A stretch of DNA of 64,000 nt from Marinobacter aromaticivorans (GTDB lineage Bacteria; Pseudomonadota; Gammaproteobacteria; Pseudomonadales; Oleiphilaceae): the NCBI RefSeq assembly GCF_002806975.1, contig NZ_NIHD01000015.1, forward strand, positions 1-64,000, given 5' to 3'. Below are positions 17,833-26,825 of the stretch, piece by piece; the first letter of the stretch is position 1, and every line of letters begins with the position of its first letter. The notes below the pieces were generated by a model, which ran no database searches, had not been told where the DNA came from, and saw only the letters and a program-made list of their open reading frames with translations. The position numbers and the translations under genes were made by a program.

Positions 17833-20400
17833 ATGAACCGGGATTGGCTGCCTTTAAAAACGACACCTTGGACACTCGGCCTGGCAATCCTGTTGATGTT
17901 TGTGCTGACCGGAACCACGGCCCTGCCACAGCGTATTGATTACTGGCTACTGGATTCAGCATTGCTCGCCCACCCCGCTGACGCCTCTTCCGATATTGCC
18001 CTTGTTGCGATTGATGATTTCAGCCTGGCTCAGCTGGGCCGCTGGCCCTGGCCACGACACACCCACGCCGGGCTGATCACCAAACTGCACGAATCAGGCG
18101 CAGAAACCATCGTTTTCGACGTGCTGTTCACCGAGCCCTCCCGGGACGATGCCGCGCTGGGACGCGCCATGCAGGCCCATGGTAAGGTTATCCTGCCAGT
18201 ACACCTTTCCCCTGCAAGTTCCCGCATGCAGCTCAGTGAACAGTTACCGGCGGCCCCACTCCTCAGGGCGGCCTCAGGTATCGGCCATGTACATGTTGAG
18301 CTCGACCATGACGGTATCGCCCGAGGCCTTTATCTGTTCAATGGTATGGGACAACAGCTATGGCCCAGCCTCGCCCTTGCAGCCTCTGGCGCTGCCCCTC
18401 GAGAGACGGAGATCAACGGCTTACCGCCCTTTGTAAATGTGCGGGATGACTACCGGATTGTTCCGCTTACCGGCGGCGCGGGCACGTTGCCCACCTATTC
18501 CTACAGTGACGTGCTGAACGCGCCGCCAGCACCGGAACTGTTCCGCGGCAAAACCGTCTTCGTGGGAGCTACCGCCGCGGGGCTGGGAGACATACTGCCA
18601 ACACCGTTTTCACGCCTCAGCCGGCCCATGTCCGGCGTGGAATTTCATGCAAGTACACTGTCTGCCTATCAGCAGAAACTGCTTATCAAGCCGGCACCGG
18701 CATGGGCCAGCATAGCTCTGGCCGTTATCACACTAATGGCCTTATCCTTCCTGCTACCCCGCATGCGCCCGATACGCACCGTGTTCGCATGTATCTTGGC
18801 TGGTGCGGCGATTCTCGGGCTGTACACAGTGATGCTGGGGGCATTCCGGGTGTGGCTGCCGGTAGCTCATGCGCTGATCATTGCCGCGCTGGCGTTTCCC
18901 ATAGCCAGCGGTTTGCGTCTGGCCATGACCAACCGGTTCCTGAACCGGCAACTGGATGAATTGGTGCGCAGCCCGAGGATTACACTGCCCGAGCCCTCAA
19001 AGCGCCCGCCAACCCAGCTTCTGGAGCATTTTCAGGCATTATTTCAGCCGCAAAGCTGGTTATTGACAGAAGACGCAGACGTACTTTCCCTCCGGCATCT
19101 GGACCTTTCGGATGTGCCTGCAGAACTGGAACCGGGGCGTTGGCATCACACTGGCAACCAGAGCTGGATTCGGTTTTACCGAGGCAATACGTGCTACACC
19201 CTGGGTTTTTCCCTGCCCAACGATCTCAGCCGCGATGCCATACAACGCTACCTGAGCCGCCTGAAGCTTTCCAGCGACACTTCGGCTGAAATCCAACCAC
19301 AGCCCAGGGAAAACATTTCGGCCCGAATCGAGCGGGTCAAAGTGGCAACCGATCGCCTGAACCACATGCAGGAATTCATTCGCCGCAGCTTCGAGCGTAT
19401 GCCTGATGGCATCATTGTAACGGACGAACTCGGCATCATCCGGTTTGCCAACGGGCACATTGAAGAGTGGTTTGGAGAGCCCATGCCAAGCCTGGGCGGG
19501 CTTCCCCTGACACGACTTCTTGAAGGTTACGACCCGCGCGAAACACCACCCTGGCATGAGACCGTGTCTGAAACGCTCACCTTGCTGCAGAGCCGGACTG
19601 TAGATCTGAAAGTCCGGGAAAAAGACTTTCTCATTCATTTTGCCCCCTTCGCACTTCCGCACAGTACACAATACGGAATTATTGCCAATATCTCCGATAT
19701 CTCGGAACTCAGGGAACAACAACGGCAGCACCGGGAAGCCATAGACTTTATTTCCCACGATGTCCGTTCGCCTCTGGTGTCACAACTGGCCCTTATAGAG
19801 CAGTTGAAGCGCGATCCCGGCCATATTAATCAAAGCCAGCTGGAACAGTTAGGGCGGCTGGCGCGGCGAAGCTACCATCTTGCAGAAGAGTTTGTGCAAC
19901 TGGCCCGTGCCGAGCAGCTGAGCGAAACACGTTTTTATGAATGCGAGCTGCTGGCCATCGTTGAAAATGCCCGGGACAGCGTGAGCGAACAGGCGCTGGA
20001 AAAAGGTATATCATTGCAGCTTCAGGGAACCGAGGATTTATGGCTGAGAGGCAACGCAGAATTGCTCGAGCGCGCGGTGATCAACTTGTTAACCAATGCC
20101 GTTCAGTACAGCCCACCCGGGTCTGCTGTAAGCCTTCAGGTGTTTCGCGCAGGGCACCAGGCCTGCCTCACGATTGACGATGATGGCGTAGGGATTGACG
20201 CTGAAGAGCTTCCCTATCTTTTCGATCGTTATCGCCGCCAGAAAAGCAGCGAACTGGCGGGCATTCACGGTACCGGGCTTGGCCTTTCTTTCGTAAAAAC
20301 TGTCATCGAAAAACACCGGGGCGAGATCTACGTAACCTCCAAACCCGGGGAAGGCTCATCCTTCACACTGAAACTTCCAATTGCAGACCCCCTGACCTGA
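17833..20400 (+). CDS. CHASE2-PAS sensor histidine kinase
   Basis: An 855-residue membrane kinase. Membrane segment 1 is about residues 15-32, a periplasmic CHASE2 domain about 35-285 (IALVAIDDFSLAQLGRWPWPR, TIVFDVLFTEPS, GKTVFVGATAAGLGD). Three membrane segments follow (about 293-370), then a PAS region (about 520-630), a HisKA domain with His in IDFISHDVRSPL (about residue 643), and HATPase (NLLTNAVQY, DDDGVGID, GTGLGLSF). The unit is typical of CHASE2 sensors with a divergent linker before PAS. It ends the operon with the regulator and FecR-like genes and very likely phosphorylates the regulator at 15409. Confidence 0.88.
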   Translation: MNRDWLPLKTTPWTLGLAILLMFVLTGTTALPQRIDYWLLDSALLAHPADASSDIALVAIDDFSLAQLGRWPWPRHTHAGLITKLHESGAETIVFDVLFTEPSRDDAALGRAMQAHGKVILPVHLSPASSRMQLSEQLPAAPLLRAASGIGHVHVELDHDGIARGLYLFNGMGQQLWPSLALAASGAAPRETEINGLPPFVNVRDDYRIVPLTGGAGTLPTYSYSDVLNAPPAPELFRGKTVFVGATAAGLGDILPTPFSRLSRPMSGVEFHASTLSAYQQKLLIKPAPAWASIALAVITLMALSFLLPRMRPIRTVFACILAGAAILGLYTVMLGAFRVWLPVAHALIIAALAFPIASGLRLAMTNRFLNRQLDELVRSPRITLPEPSKRPPTQLLEHFQALFQPQSWLLTEDADVLSLRHLDLSDVPAELEPGRWHHTGNQSWIRFYRGNTCYTLGFSLPNDLSRDAIQRYLSRLKLSSDTSAEIQPQPRENISARIERVKVATDRLNHMQEFIRRSFERMPDGIIVTDELGIIRFANGHIEEWFGEPMPSLGGLPLTRLLEGYDPRETPPWHETVSETLTLLQSRTVDLKVREKDFLIHFAPFALPHSTQYGIIANISDISELREQQRQHREAIDFISHDVRSPLVSQLALIEQLKRDPGHINQSQLEQLGRLARRSYHLAEEFVQLARAEQLSETRFYECELLAIVENARDSVSEQALEKGISLQLQGTEDLWLRGNAELLERAVINLLTNAVQYSPPGSAVSLQVFRAGHQACLTIDDDGVGIDAEELPYLFDRYRRQKSSELAGIHGTGLGLSFVKTVIEKHRGEIYVTSKPGEGSSFTLKLPIADPLT

Positions 20401-20445
20401 GGCCCGGAAGGCCGGAGCCCGTGAGCCGACCGGGCTCTGCAATAT

Positions 20446-20856
20446 TCAGGATTTGATTTCCTTGTACACAACATCAGAAGGAGCGCTCAACAAACCGTTG
20501 TAATCCTGCACCTGGATTGTGAAATACCAGACGCCGTCGTCCAACCCTGTCACTTTATGGCTCATATGCGCATTCGCCTGAGCGTCGGAAATAACAATCT
20601 TGCGATCCAGTTCGTCGGCGTTCTGACCGTAGCGGATAATATACTTGTCCAGCTCTGCCATTTTGATGTATTCGCCATTTACACGGCTCTCAGGGGCATT
20701 CCAGCTCAACACAGCAGATTTTTCTGTCTCTGGAGCAGCAGATCTAAAATCTGAACTGACGGCTTCGGAATCAGAGGATCCACCACACCCTGTGAGCAGA
20801 CCAACGAAAGCAAACGCGGCAATCCATGCCTTTGACACTTTAATGACGCGCTTCAT
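20446..20856 (-). CDS. Lipoprotein with a fibronectin type III-like domain
   Basis: A 136-residue protein. The signal peptide ends in the lipobox LLTGC (Cys24), so it should be lipid-anchored. Residues 45-130 form a beta-rich domain with VLSWNAPESRVNGE, YIIRYGQNADELD and the closing VQDYNGLLSAPSDVVYKE, the pattern of a fibronectin type III module. It stands alone and converges with the CHASE2 kinase gene; a hairpin (GAGCCCG 20415-20421 with CGGGCTC 20431-20437) lies between them. Role unknown. Confidence 0.75.
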   Translation of the reverse strand: MKRVIKVSKAWIAAFAFVGLLTGCGGSSDSEAVSSDFRSAAPETEKSAVLSWNAPESRVNGEYIKMAELDKYIIRYGQNADELDRKIVISDAQANAHMSHKVTGLDDGVWYFTIQVQDYNGLLSAPSDVVYKEIKS

Positions 20857-21342
20857 ATGACTTTAACACCAATAAATCGTCGAATTCGCTAAATAATACA
20901 AAACGCGGAGAATTATCGGTGTGAAGCTTGTCATTTTATTAGTTAAAAATTCGTCAATATCCCGTCAGAAAACGGTAATAAAACGCCTGTTCCGGCGTGC
21001 GCCCTTGATTGATCAGGCAATTTTTTGCTCGGCGGAAAAGAAACTGCACAAATAGACCAACATAAAGTTAATCTGTACATTTTCGGGGGGTTGTATTCCA
21101 GCGCAAAAGGGTATCAAGACTGCACGATTGCCGGGGAGCGAATGCTGGCAGCGTACCCGCTGGGGATGATCGCCAACATCCACCCTGGCGACTTCCTCCG
21201 CACGCTCTATATTGATGACTGACATCTGACGTCCCACTTCAGGAAACCAAACAGTTCTTTCGAGGTTTGTCGCGGGCAATCCTGTCGTTCTCCATGCCAT
21301 CTTCCAAAAAGCCGTGGATGGATACGACCGATTGCACAGCCA
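20857..21342. other. Intergenic stretch without recognised gene
   Basis: This 486-bp gap is AT-rich near 20860-21000 and resembles a promoter region for the lipoprotein gene at its left end. It contains open frames of 65 and 95 codons on opposite strands that match nothing I know and have no convincing ribosome binding site. It could be a decayed gene remnant. No terminator or repeat is seen. Confidence 0.4.
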
Positions 21343-22521
21343 TCATGCAGGTGCGGGCTCGGTTGCAGACACCGGCTTGGTCTCATCCCGGGAGTAGGCA
21401 AGGCGGAAATCGCCGGTGCTTTCATCCACCAGGTAGAACTCCACTTGCATACGCTCCTCAGTAAGGTTTACCCAGACAAAGCCCAGTTCGTTCTCTGCCT
21501 GAAAGTAAACAGGATTTCGGTCCGGGTCCTGAAACTTGTCTGTTTTCCCCGCTGCGCCAGAAACGATAATGTGAGCGGGCCCCATGCTCTCAGTCGGTTT
21601 TAACCACTGCAGCAAATGATCATGGCCTGTAACCAGCATGTCGACGTTATTGCCAAAAGCCTCCTCAAGGAAAAGCTTATAGCGTAAGCCGTCCGCGTCG
21701 GGGCTGGTGAACAGCATTCGCATCCCTTGGTCCAGGTCGCCAGCATTGCCATGCTTGCCATTTGAGAGGTAAGGCACGTGGGTCATGGCAATTTTCCAGT
21801 GTGCCTTGCTCTCAGCTACCTTGTGCTTCATCCACAGTTGCTGCGGGTAGCCATAGTCTTTCCAACTGAAACGCTTGTCGTAATCCTGATAGAAGCTGGT
21901 GAGCGGATTGGAGTCCACAACAAACAGGTCCAGAAACGGGCGTTCCTCAGCAAGCTTGCCAAAGGATTGCTGGTAGTAACGCTCTGGCATGTGCCACTTG
22001 GTGGAATAGCGCTGGTCGCTGTAGTGATAATCCACCTGATAATCGCCGCGCTGGTTGTCGCTCCCGCCACCAAATATCGTGCTGGCACAATCGTGATTCC
22101 CCAGGCACATATAAAAAGGCACATCCAGGTTTTGATAGGGATACTCGAAGCTCTCGAGAAAGCCGTTATCGTCCACCGAGGTGACACCGTCTTCATAGAT
22201 GTTGTCGCCCGCTCCCAGAACAAAATCACATCCCTGGTCACGAATGATCTGGCGCATGGCTTCAGCTACGCGGTATTGGCCGATATTACCGGTGCCCATA
22301 TCGCCGATGGCAATAAAACTTAACGACTCTACTGGTTTTTCTGGCTCGGGTGTCTCCGTACCCGGGGTCTCCGGAGAAGCAGGATTGGTCGGTTGGTTCA
22401 CCTTTGGAAGTTGAAGGTTTTCGTTATTCAATGTGCTCTCGCCACCGCAGGCAGCCAGGGTAGATACACTGGCACCGCCAATCAGTAACTGCCGCAGGAA
22501 CGTGCGTCTGTCTGTACTCAT
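21343..22521 (-). CDS. Tat-exported metallophosphoesterase, likely lipoprotein
   Basis: A 392-residue secreted phosphoesterase. The N-terminus has a twin-arginine motif (DRRTFLRQ) and then STLAAC, so it is probably exported folded and lipidated at Cys25. A Pro/Thr/Glu-rich linker (about 33-65) precedes the calcineurin-like fold. The metal ligands are visible as AIGDMG, GAGDNIYEDG, CLGNHD, and TGHDH near residue 305. It resembles purple acid phosphatase-like enzymes. Its start overlaps the end of the broken phoD by four bases (ATGA), so both belonged to one phosphate-scavenging operon. Confidence 0.85.
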   Translation of the reverse strand: MSTDRRTFLRQLLIGGASVSTLAACGGESTLNNENLQLPKVNQPTNPASPETPGTETPEPEKPVESLSFIAIGDMGTGNIGQYRVAEAMRQIIRDQGCDFVLGAGDNIYEDGVTSVDDNGFLESFEYPYQNLDVPFYMCLGNHDCASTIFGGGSDNQRGDYQVDYHYSDQRYSTKWHMPERYYQQSFGKLAEERPFLDLFVVDSNPLTSFYQDYDKRFSWKDYGYPQQLWMKHKVAESKAHWKIAMTHVPYLSNGKHGNAGDLDQGMRMLFTSPDADGLRYKLFLEEAFGNNVDMLVTGHDHLLQWLKPTESMGPAHIIVSGAAGKTDKFQDPDRNPVYFQAENELGFVWVNLTEERMQVEFYLVDESTGDFRLAYSRDETKPVSATEPAPA

Positions 22522-23854
22522 GCCATGGCCTCCTCTGGCTCGTTGCTGACCGGCGCCAAAGGTGGCGCATTACGTTTTGGCTGGCTTGGGGTATGGCGGG
22601 CCTGAATATGGTTCTCACCACTTGCGGTGAACCAAGCGATCGCGAAGCGTTCCTGGTTACTGGGCTCCGCCACGGTTTCCAGGTGGAACCAATCGGCCTG
22701 GCAGTGCTCTGCCGTGATATCCAGGACCATGTAGCCGCGATTGAAGAGGTCTAGCCATTTGAGGTGCGGGTTGGCGGGAATCAGATACGCCTTGGCGATA
22801 TCCGAGAGGCCTTTGGTGGGGGCAGCAGGGGACGTAACCGCCGGGGTCACGAATTCCACGCCCAGCGACCCGCTGCCGGTAAAGCGGTCGTAGACAAAAG
22901 CGTTACCCGGGTCGAGGCTGAGATCCATGGCCCAGGACGAATGAATATCACCAGTCAGTACAACTGTATTATTCAGCCCCATGGCTTCTATCCGGCCAAG
23001 CAATGCGCGCCGGCTGGTTTCGTAGCCATCCCACTGGTCGTAATTCACCTGGGCACCGCCACCAAGATCAAGGTTAGGCATGTCTGGCAGGCCGCCGAGC
23101 GTTAGCGGTGCGAGCATCACCTGCTGGCCAATCAGATGCCATTGGGCGCCCCGGCTTTGGGACAGCTCAAGCTGGTCAAACAGCCACGCCTGCTGATCAT
23201 CGCCAAGCAATGAACGGTTGCGGTCCCTGGCGGTTACCGGAGAGTTTGTTTGCTGATCACGGCCTACCACACGTGTATCAAGCATCATTAATGAGGCCAG
23301 GCTACCAAACTCGAAAAACCGATAGATACGAATCTGCCTGTCCGGCAATACCGGCCGTATGGGAAGCCATTCGTAATAGGCCTTTATGGCTGCGCGTTTA
23401 CGGTCAGCGAACTCGCCCTGGTCCGGGCTGTGATTCTCTGCACCATCTTGCCATGTATCATTTGCAATCTCATGGTCATCCCATACACAGATAAACGGGT
23501 GTTGACGGTGGCATTCCTGAAGGTCGCCATCGGTGCGGTACAGGGCGTAGCGCCTGCGGTAATCATCCAGTCATCCAGTCCTTCCGCGCTGATCCCTGTC
23601 CACAAAATAACCTGTCGGGGCCAGGGATCGCCGCTGGCAACACCATGTTTGACGGGTGATGGCCCGGCCCAGGAAGGCATTTGAGCCTGAACAGTTTGTA
23701 TTTTGTCCACCGCATCCTGGCCTGCTGCCGCTTGCCCGATGTCACCGCTTTCGGGAGGGCTCTTATAGCCTGAACCACCTCCTTTGCATGCCGACAAGGC
23801 CACCAGCGAGGCACTCGCCGCACCGCTTTTGACGAGAAACTCTCTGCGTTTCAT
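22518..23854 (-). pseudogene. phoD: Alkaline phosphatase D (phoD) with internal deletion and frameshift
   Basis: Two frames together make a shortened PhoD. The first (23854 to about 23575) has a Tat signal (KRREFLVK), SALSAC and the PhoD N-terminal HGVASGDPWPRQVILWT. It then jumps, in another frame, to the family's middle region: YRRRYALYRTDGDLQE, CVWDDHEIANDTW, then LIMLDTRV-like sequence and VVLTGDIHSSWAM to the stop at 22518. The roughly 100-150 residues normally between these parts, including the GDYIYEY-type metal site, are missing. The join lies in a perfect 8-bp tandem repeat. Loss of function is near certain. The 831-bp downstream frame with a TTG start is not an independent gene. Confidence 0.88.
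23563..23578. repeat. 8-bp tandem repeat at the phoD deletion junction
   Basis: TCATCCAG occurs at 23563-23570 and again at 23571-23578. On the coding strand this is CTGGATGA twice. The reading frame changes exactly here and the expected central PhoD coding sequence is absent, so the repeat marks the deletion point. Confidence 0.75.
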
Positions 23855-24113
23855 CTGGCACTCCTGTGCTGATTTTTTGTTTGAGTTATGACGGTCACTG
23901 CAGAAATGTGACGCAATCCTCAGACAACGTTAACAGGCAGAAACGGACCCGAGTATGGCAACACTGACACAGGCTCTGGCTCCTGGGCCAAAACAGGTGA
24001 TCAAACAGCTTCATTAGCTGATGGATGGCGCGCGGATGTTGATGGAGGGTATGGTTTACGTTGGCAGGTGGCGCTTCAATGCAAAGGCACCCGCCCGATT
24101 AGGAGGTAGCACC

Positions 24114-24956
24114 TTATTCAAAGGACAAGGCTGACATTTTCACCTGTCGCAGCACCAGGTGCTCCTGCATCAGCGCCAGCTCCTCTTTTTCCATGTGCTC
24201 AGCTATCTTTAGCACCTTACCCACGCCGCGGACTTTCAGTCTTTTTAATGCATTCATCTGGTTGCGGTGGGTCTTGGGCTGGTTGAATGCGGTGTGTCTG
24301 CCAAAATCGAACCAGGCCTGTGGTATCAACGCATTCCCTCGGCCCTGATCAAGCGCCATCGCCAGCCCGGCAGGATCAAAATCGAAAAACCAGGCGAGAT
24401 TGTGCCCTGGTTGCTCGCGGGCTATGTCCGCTACAAAGCGTGCATTTTCCCGGTGGCCACGGTACAGAATTACCGCATCTTTCCAGGATTCTGTGAGTTG
24501 GAGGTCTGCCCAGTGCGGCATCAAACCGCCATTTTCGATGATAATGAGCTTTTGAGTGTGAAGGTGCTCTGCGTTCAGGCAGTCGGGCAACACACTGAGT
24601 ACACTGCCTGGCGGCGTTGAAACCCCTTTGCCAGTCACACGCACTGTTGACTGACCGGCGGTAGCCATCACAAGCAAGTGGCCAAAAACCGAGGCTGTGC
24701 TGAGCTTTTCGCTGGCGTCCTTGCGGGCCATGGCCATGCGCCCACCGGCGCGGGAATCGAATTGCGGATCTATGCCATGCTCGGCCAGAACATAGTCGCG
24801 CAGGCGCTGCTTGTCATCCGGCGTAAAGTGAATCTCCCTGCCAATAACCTGCCCGACGCCATTTTCACGACAGATCTGCTCCCAGGTCGGGTTAAGCCGG
24901 ACTTTTGTTTTGCCACCTCGCAGAAGTCGCTCAATGGCGGCGATTTCAGCTGGCAT
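24114..24956 (-). CDS. jetD: Wadjet JetD/MksG-like TOPRIM nuclease subunit
   Basis: A 280-residue protein. The N-terminal 120 residues look like a winged-helix/DNA-binding part. The C-terminal half has the TOPRIM signature: Glu141 in LIIIENGG and Asp192-Phe-Asp194 in FFDFDPAGLAMA, the usual Glu and DxD metal site of topoisomerase-VI-like JetD proteins. JetD is the nuclease that cuts circular plasmid DNA extruded by the SMC subunits. It is shorter than the roughly 380 residues of type I JetD, so the system is a shorter subtype. It overlaps the kleisin gene by 11 bp and ends the operon. Confidence 0.8.
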   Translation of the reverse strand: MPAEIAAIERLLRGGKTKVRLNPTWEQICRENGVGQVIGREIHFTPDDKQRLRDYVLAEHGIDPQFDSRAGGRMAMARKDASEKLSTASVFGHLLVMATAGQSTVRVTGKGVSTPPGSVLSVLPDCLNAEHLHTQKLIIIENGGLMPHWADLQLTESWKDAVILYRGHRENARFVADIAREQPGHNLAWFFDFDPAGLAMALDQGRGNALIPQAWFDFGRHTAFNQPKTHRNQMNALKRLKVRGVGKVLKIAEHMEKEELALMQEHLVLRQVKMSALSFE

Positions 24957-26190
24957 GGTTATGCCTCAGGGTCAGGTCGGAAACCATCACATTGTCCGCA
25001 TAGATTCTGTGAGGAATCTGATGGTAAATCACCTCAATCTGCTTCTGATCGTCGTCTGGCAGGGATTCAATCTCTGACACAACCGCCTGCAGCCAATCGG
25101 CCTTGTCGATCTCCAGGCCGGTACTGGCGAGGGCTTCGGACGCCAGTATGGTTCGATCGCCAAGATCACCGTCTACCAGTAGCTGGATCAATTCCTCAAT
25201 GGCCTCTTCCACGGGGTCGTTTTCTTCAGCTTCGGTTTCACCCGCAACGTCAAAGCTCACACCCGCTACATTGTCCGGAGCCTCTACGCTTTCCGGTTCT
25301 GCAGGCACTGTCCGGGCTTTGGCCGCCAGCTCTATCAGTTCAAGGTCATCCGCGGAATCGTAGATATCGCCGAAGCCGCGTATCTGGAAAGGCGCCACCG
25401 TATTGAGAAATTCCGGTATCTGCCTCAGGTCCAGGTGATCTATGGACGGCTCGAAGCCGGGATGATTGACAAAGTGGGCCTCGAAAGCACCCACCATGCG
25501 ACTCAAACGCTGATCCTCACGCATGCGCACCAGCATCTTGCGCAGCTGGTTGAGGGCGTACGACAGGTTTTTCTGGGAAGATTCGAGGGTCGCCGGTAAA
25601 TGACGCAGTAACAGGCGTTTGAGAAAAGCATCAGAGCCGGCCTGTTCCGCCAACTCGCGAATACGGAAGCTTTCAAACAGGGTTATCAAGCGACCGGCCC
25701 GCTCAATAACCCTTTCGTTCTCACGAATACGCAGATTCAGATCGGTAATGTACGCAAAACCGGTATTGATGTAGGTGGCAAAGGCTTCCGTTGCGTTGCG
25801 GATATCCTCGATCACATCCGCAAGGCATTCCTTGATTTCCCCTTCCAGCCGGTCGATGTCACTCAGGGCGGAGCGCTTCTTGGCCTCTTTGTATTCCAGG
25901 AAAAGCTCGCTCAGCTGCTGCCAGAGAATGTGGACCTGGGCACTGGCGTACCGACGCCTCTCCGATTCGGTAATGTGATCGAGAAACTGGACCAGCACTT
26001 TCTTCAGCTGGAGATCCTCGGATTCACCAATACGCCACACCAGGCGGTGGTGTTCGAGTGTTTCAATCAGGCCAAGATTATCATCGGAATCCGGAATACG
26101 GTTTCCGTTGCGCAGGTGCGCTTCCAGAATCGCCTCGCCGTATTTGGCCAGGGCCCGAAGCGTGCTGTGTGCATCCTGAGCGCGGGCCAT
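24946..26190 (-). CDS. jetA: Wadjet kleisin subunit JetA/MksF-like
   Basis: A 414-residue, highly charged, mostly helical protein without signal or membrane segments. The N-terminal winged-helix-like part (ALAKYGEAILEAHLRNG), long helical middle and Glu/Asp-rich stretch near 310-345 followed by a C-terminal wing fit MksF/JetA kleisins. These bridge the two heads of the SMC dimer and bind the kite subunit. It starts one base inside the end of jetB (TGATG), consistent with fixed stoichiometry. Identity rests mainly on operon position next to a clear SMC and TOPRIM gene. Confidence 0.75.
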   Translation of the reverse strand: MARAQDAHSTLRALAKYGEAILEAHLRNGNRIPDSDDNLGLIETLEHHRLVWRIGESEDLQLKKVLVQFLDHITESERRRYASAQVHILWQQLSELFLEYKEAKKRSALSDIDRLEGEIKECLADVIEDIRNATEAFATYINTGFAYITDLNLRIRENERVIERAGRLITLFESFRIRELAEQAGSDAFLKRLLLRHLPATLESSQKNLSYALNQLRKMLVRMREDQRLSRMVGAFEAHFVNHPGFEPSIDHLDLRQIPEFLNTVAPFQIRGFGDIYDSADDLELIELAAKARTVPAEPESVEAPDNVAGVSFDVAGETEAEENDPVEEAIEELIQLLVDGDLGDRTILASEALASTGLEIDKADWLQAVVSEIESLPDDDQKQIEVIYHQIPHRIYADNVMVSDLTLRHNHAS

Positions 26191-26825
26191 CAGTGAAGCC
26201 TCATCTGTTCGGACTCTGCTTCTTCAGCGCCCTGAATACCTTCGTGGGTCTGGATAAAGGTCATGGCGTCGTACAGCCAGCTCCAGCGCCCGGTGGCCCG
26301 ATACAGGCTGCCGCTGGTGCCAATGGGCTTCAGGTACCCCATTTTCTCCAGACTGGAAAGCACCGCACGAATCTGGCCTGCGGAGTCCGAACGCTTGGTT
26401 TGGAACACTTTTTTCTCGGCCAGTGACCGGAGCCTCGACTCCAGCGCCGGTGCAGCAGCAATGCGGTCCAGCATGTGGCCTTCAGACAGCTTGTCACCGG
26501 GTAAAACCGGGCGGTCATTTGCTTCCAGCATCATTACCAGCCGCAAAAACTGCACGAAGGCTTCCAGATTGTTGGCCACATCCCGGAACTGCTGCCGAAC
26601 GGCCTCTTTGGTGCCGGCATCGGAGATATCCAGATAGGCGCAAACAAAGGCGTCGCGGGCACTGGTTTGCCGCAAAGTGCGGTTGATCTGGCCCAAAAAA
26701 CGGTTCACCGCATCCTGGTTACCCGGCATCAGCAGATAGTTATAGAGTTCATCGTCACTGACCTCACAGATCACCCGTTCCTGAAGCAGGGCTGTAACGG
26801 TGCGCTCAAATAACGGGCTACTCAT
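26190..26825 (-). CDS. jetB: Wadjet kite subunit JetB/MksE-like
   Basis: A 211-residue protein with two winged-helix-like halves (about residues 1-60 and 135-200, the latter with SAGQIRAVLSSLEKMGYLKPIG), as expected of MksE/JetB kite proteins that bind the kleisin as a dimer. It overlaps the SMC gene by eight bases and the kleisin gene by one. Assignment follows from size, fold pattern and operon context. Confidence 0.75.
   Translation of the reverse strand: MSSPLFERTVTALLQERVICEVSDDELYNYLLMPGNQDAVNRFLGQINRTLRQTSARDAFVCAYLDISDAGTKEAVRQQFRDVANNLEAFVQFLRLVMMLEANDRPVLPGDKLSEGHMLDRIAAAPALESRLRSLAEKKVFQTKRSDSAGQIRAVLSSLEKMGYLKPIGTSGSLYRATGRWSWLYDAMTFIQTHEGIQGAEEAESEQMRLH

Noticed and set aside
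21025..21222. A 65-codon plus-strand frame in the 20.9-21.3 kb gap
   Set aside because: No ribosome binding site, no known motif and an opposing frame of similar length; nothing supports translation.
22518..23348. A separate 276-residue phosphatase gene with a TTG start
   Set aside because: The frame is open further upstream through WDDHE and YRRRYALYR. It is the C-terminal remnant of phoD and not an independent gene.
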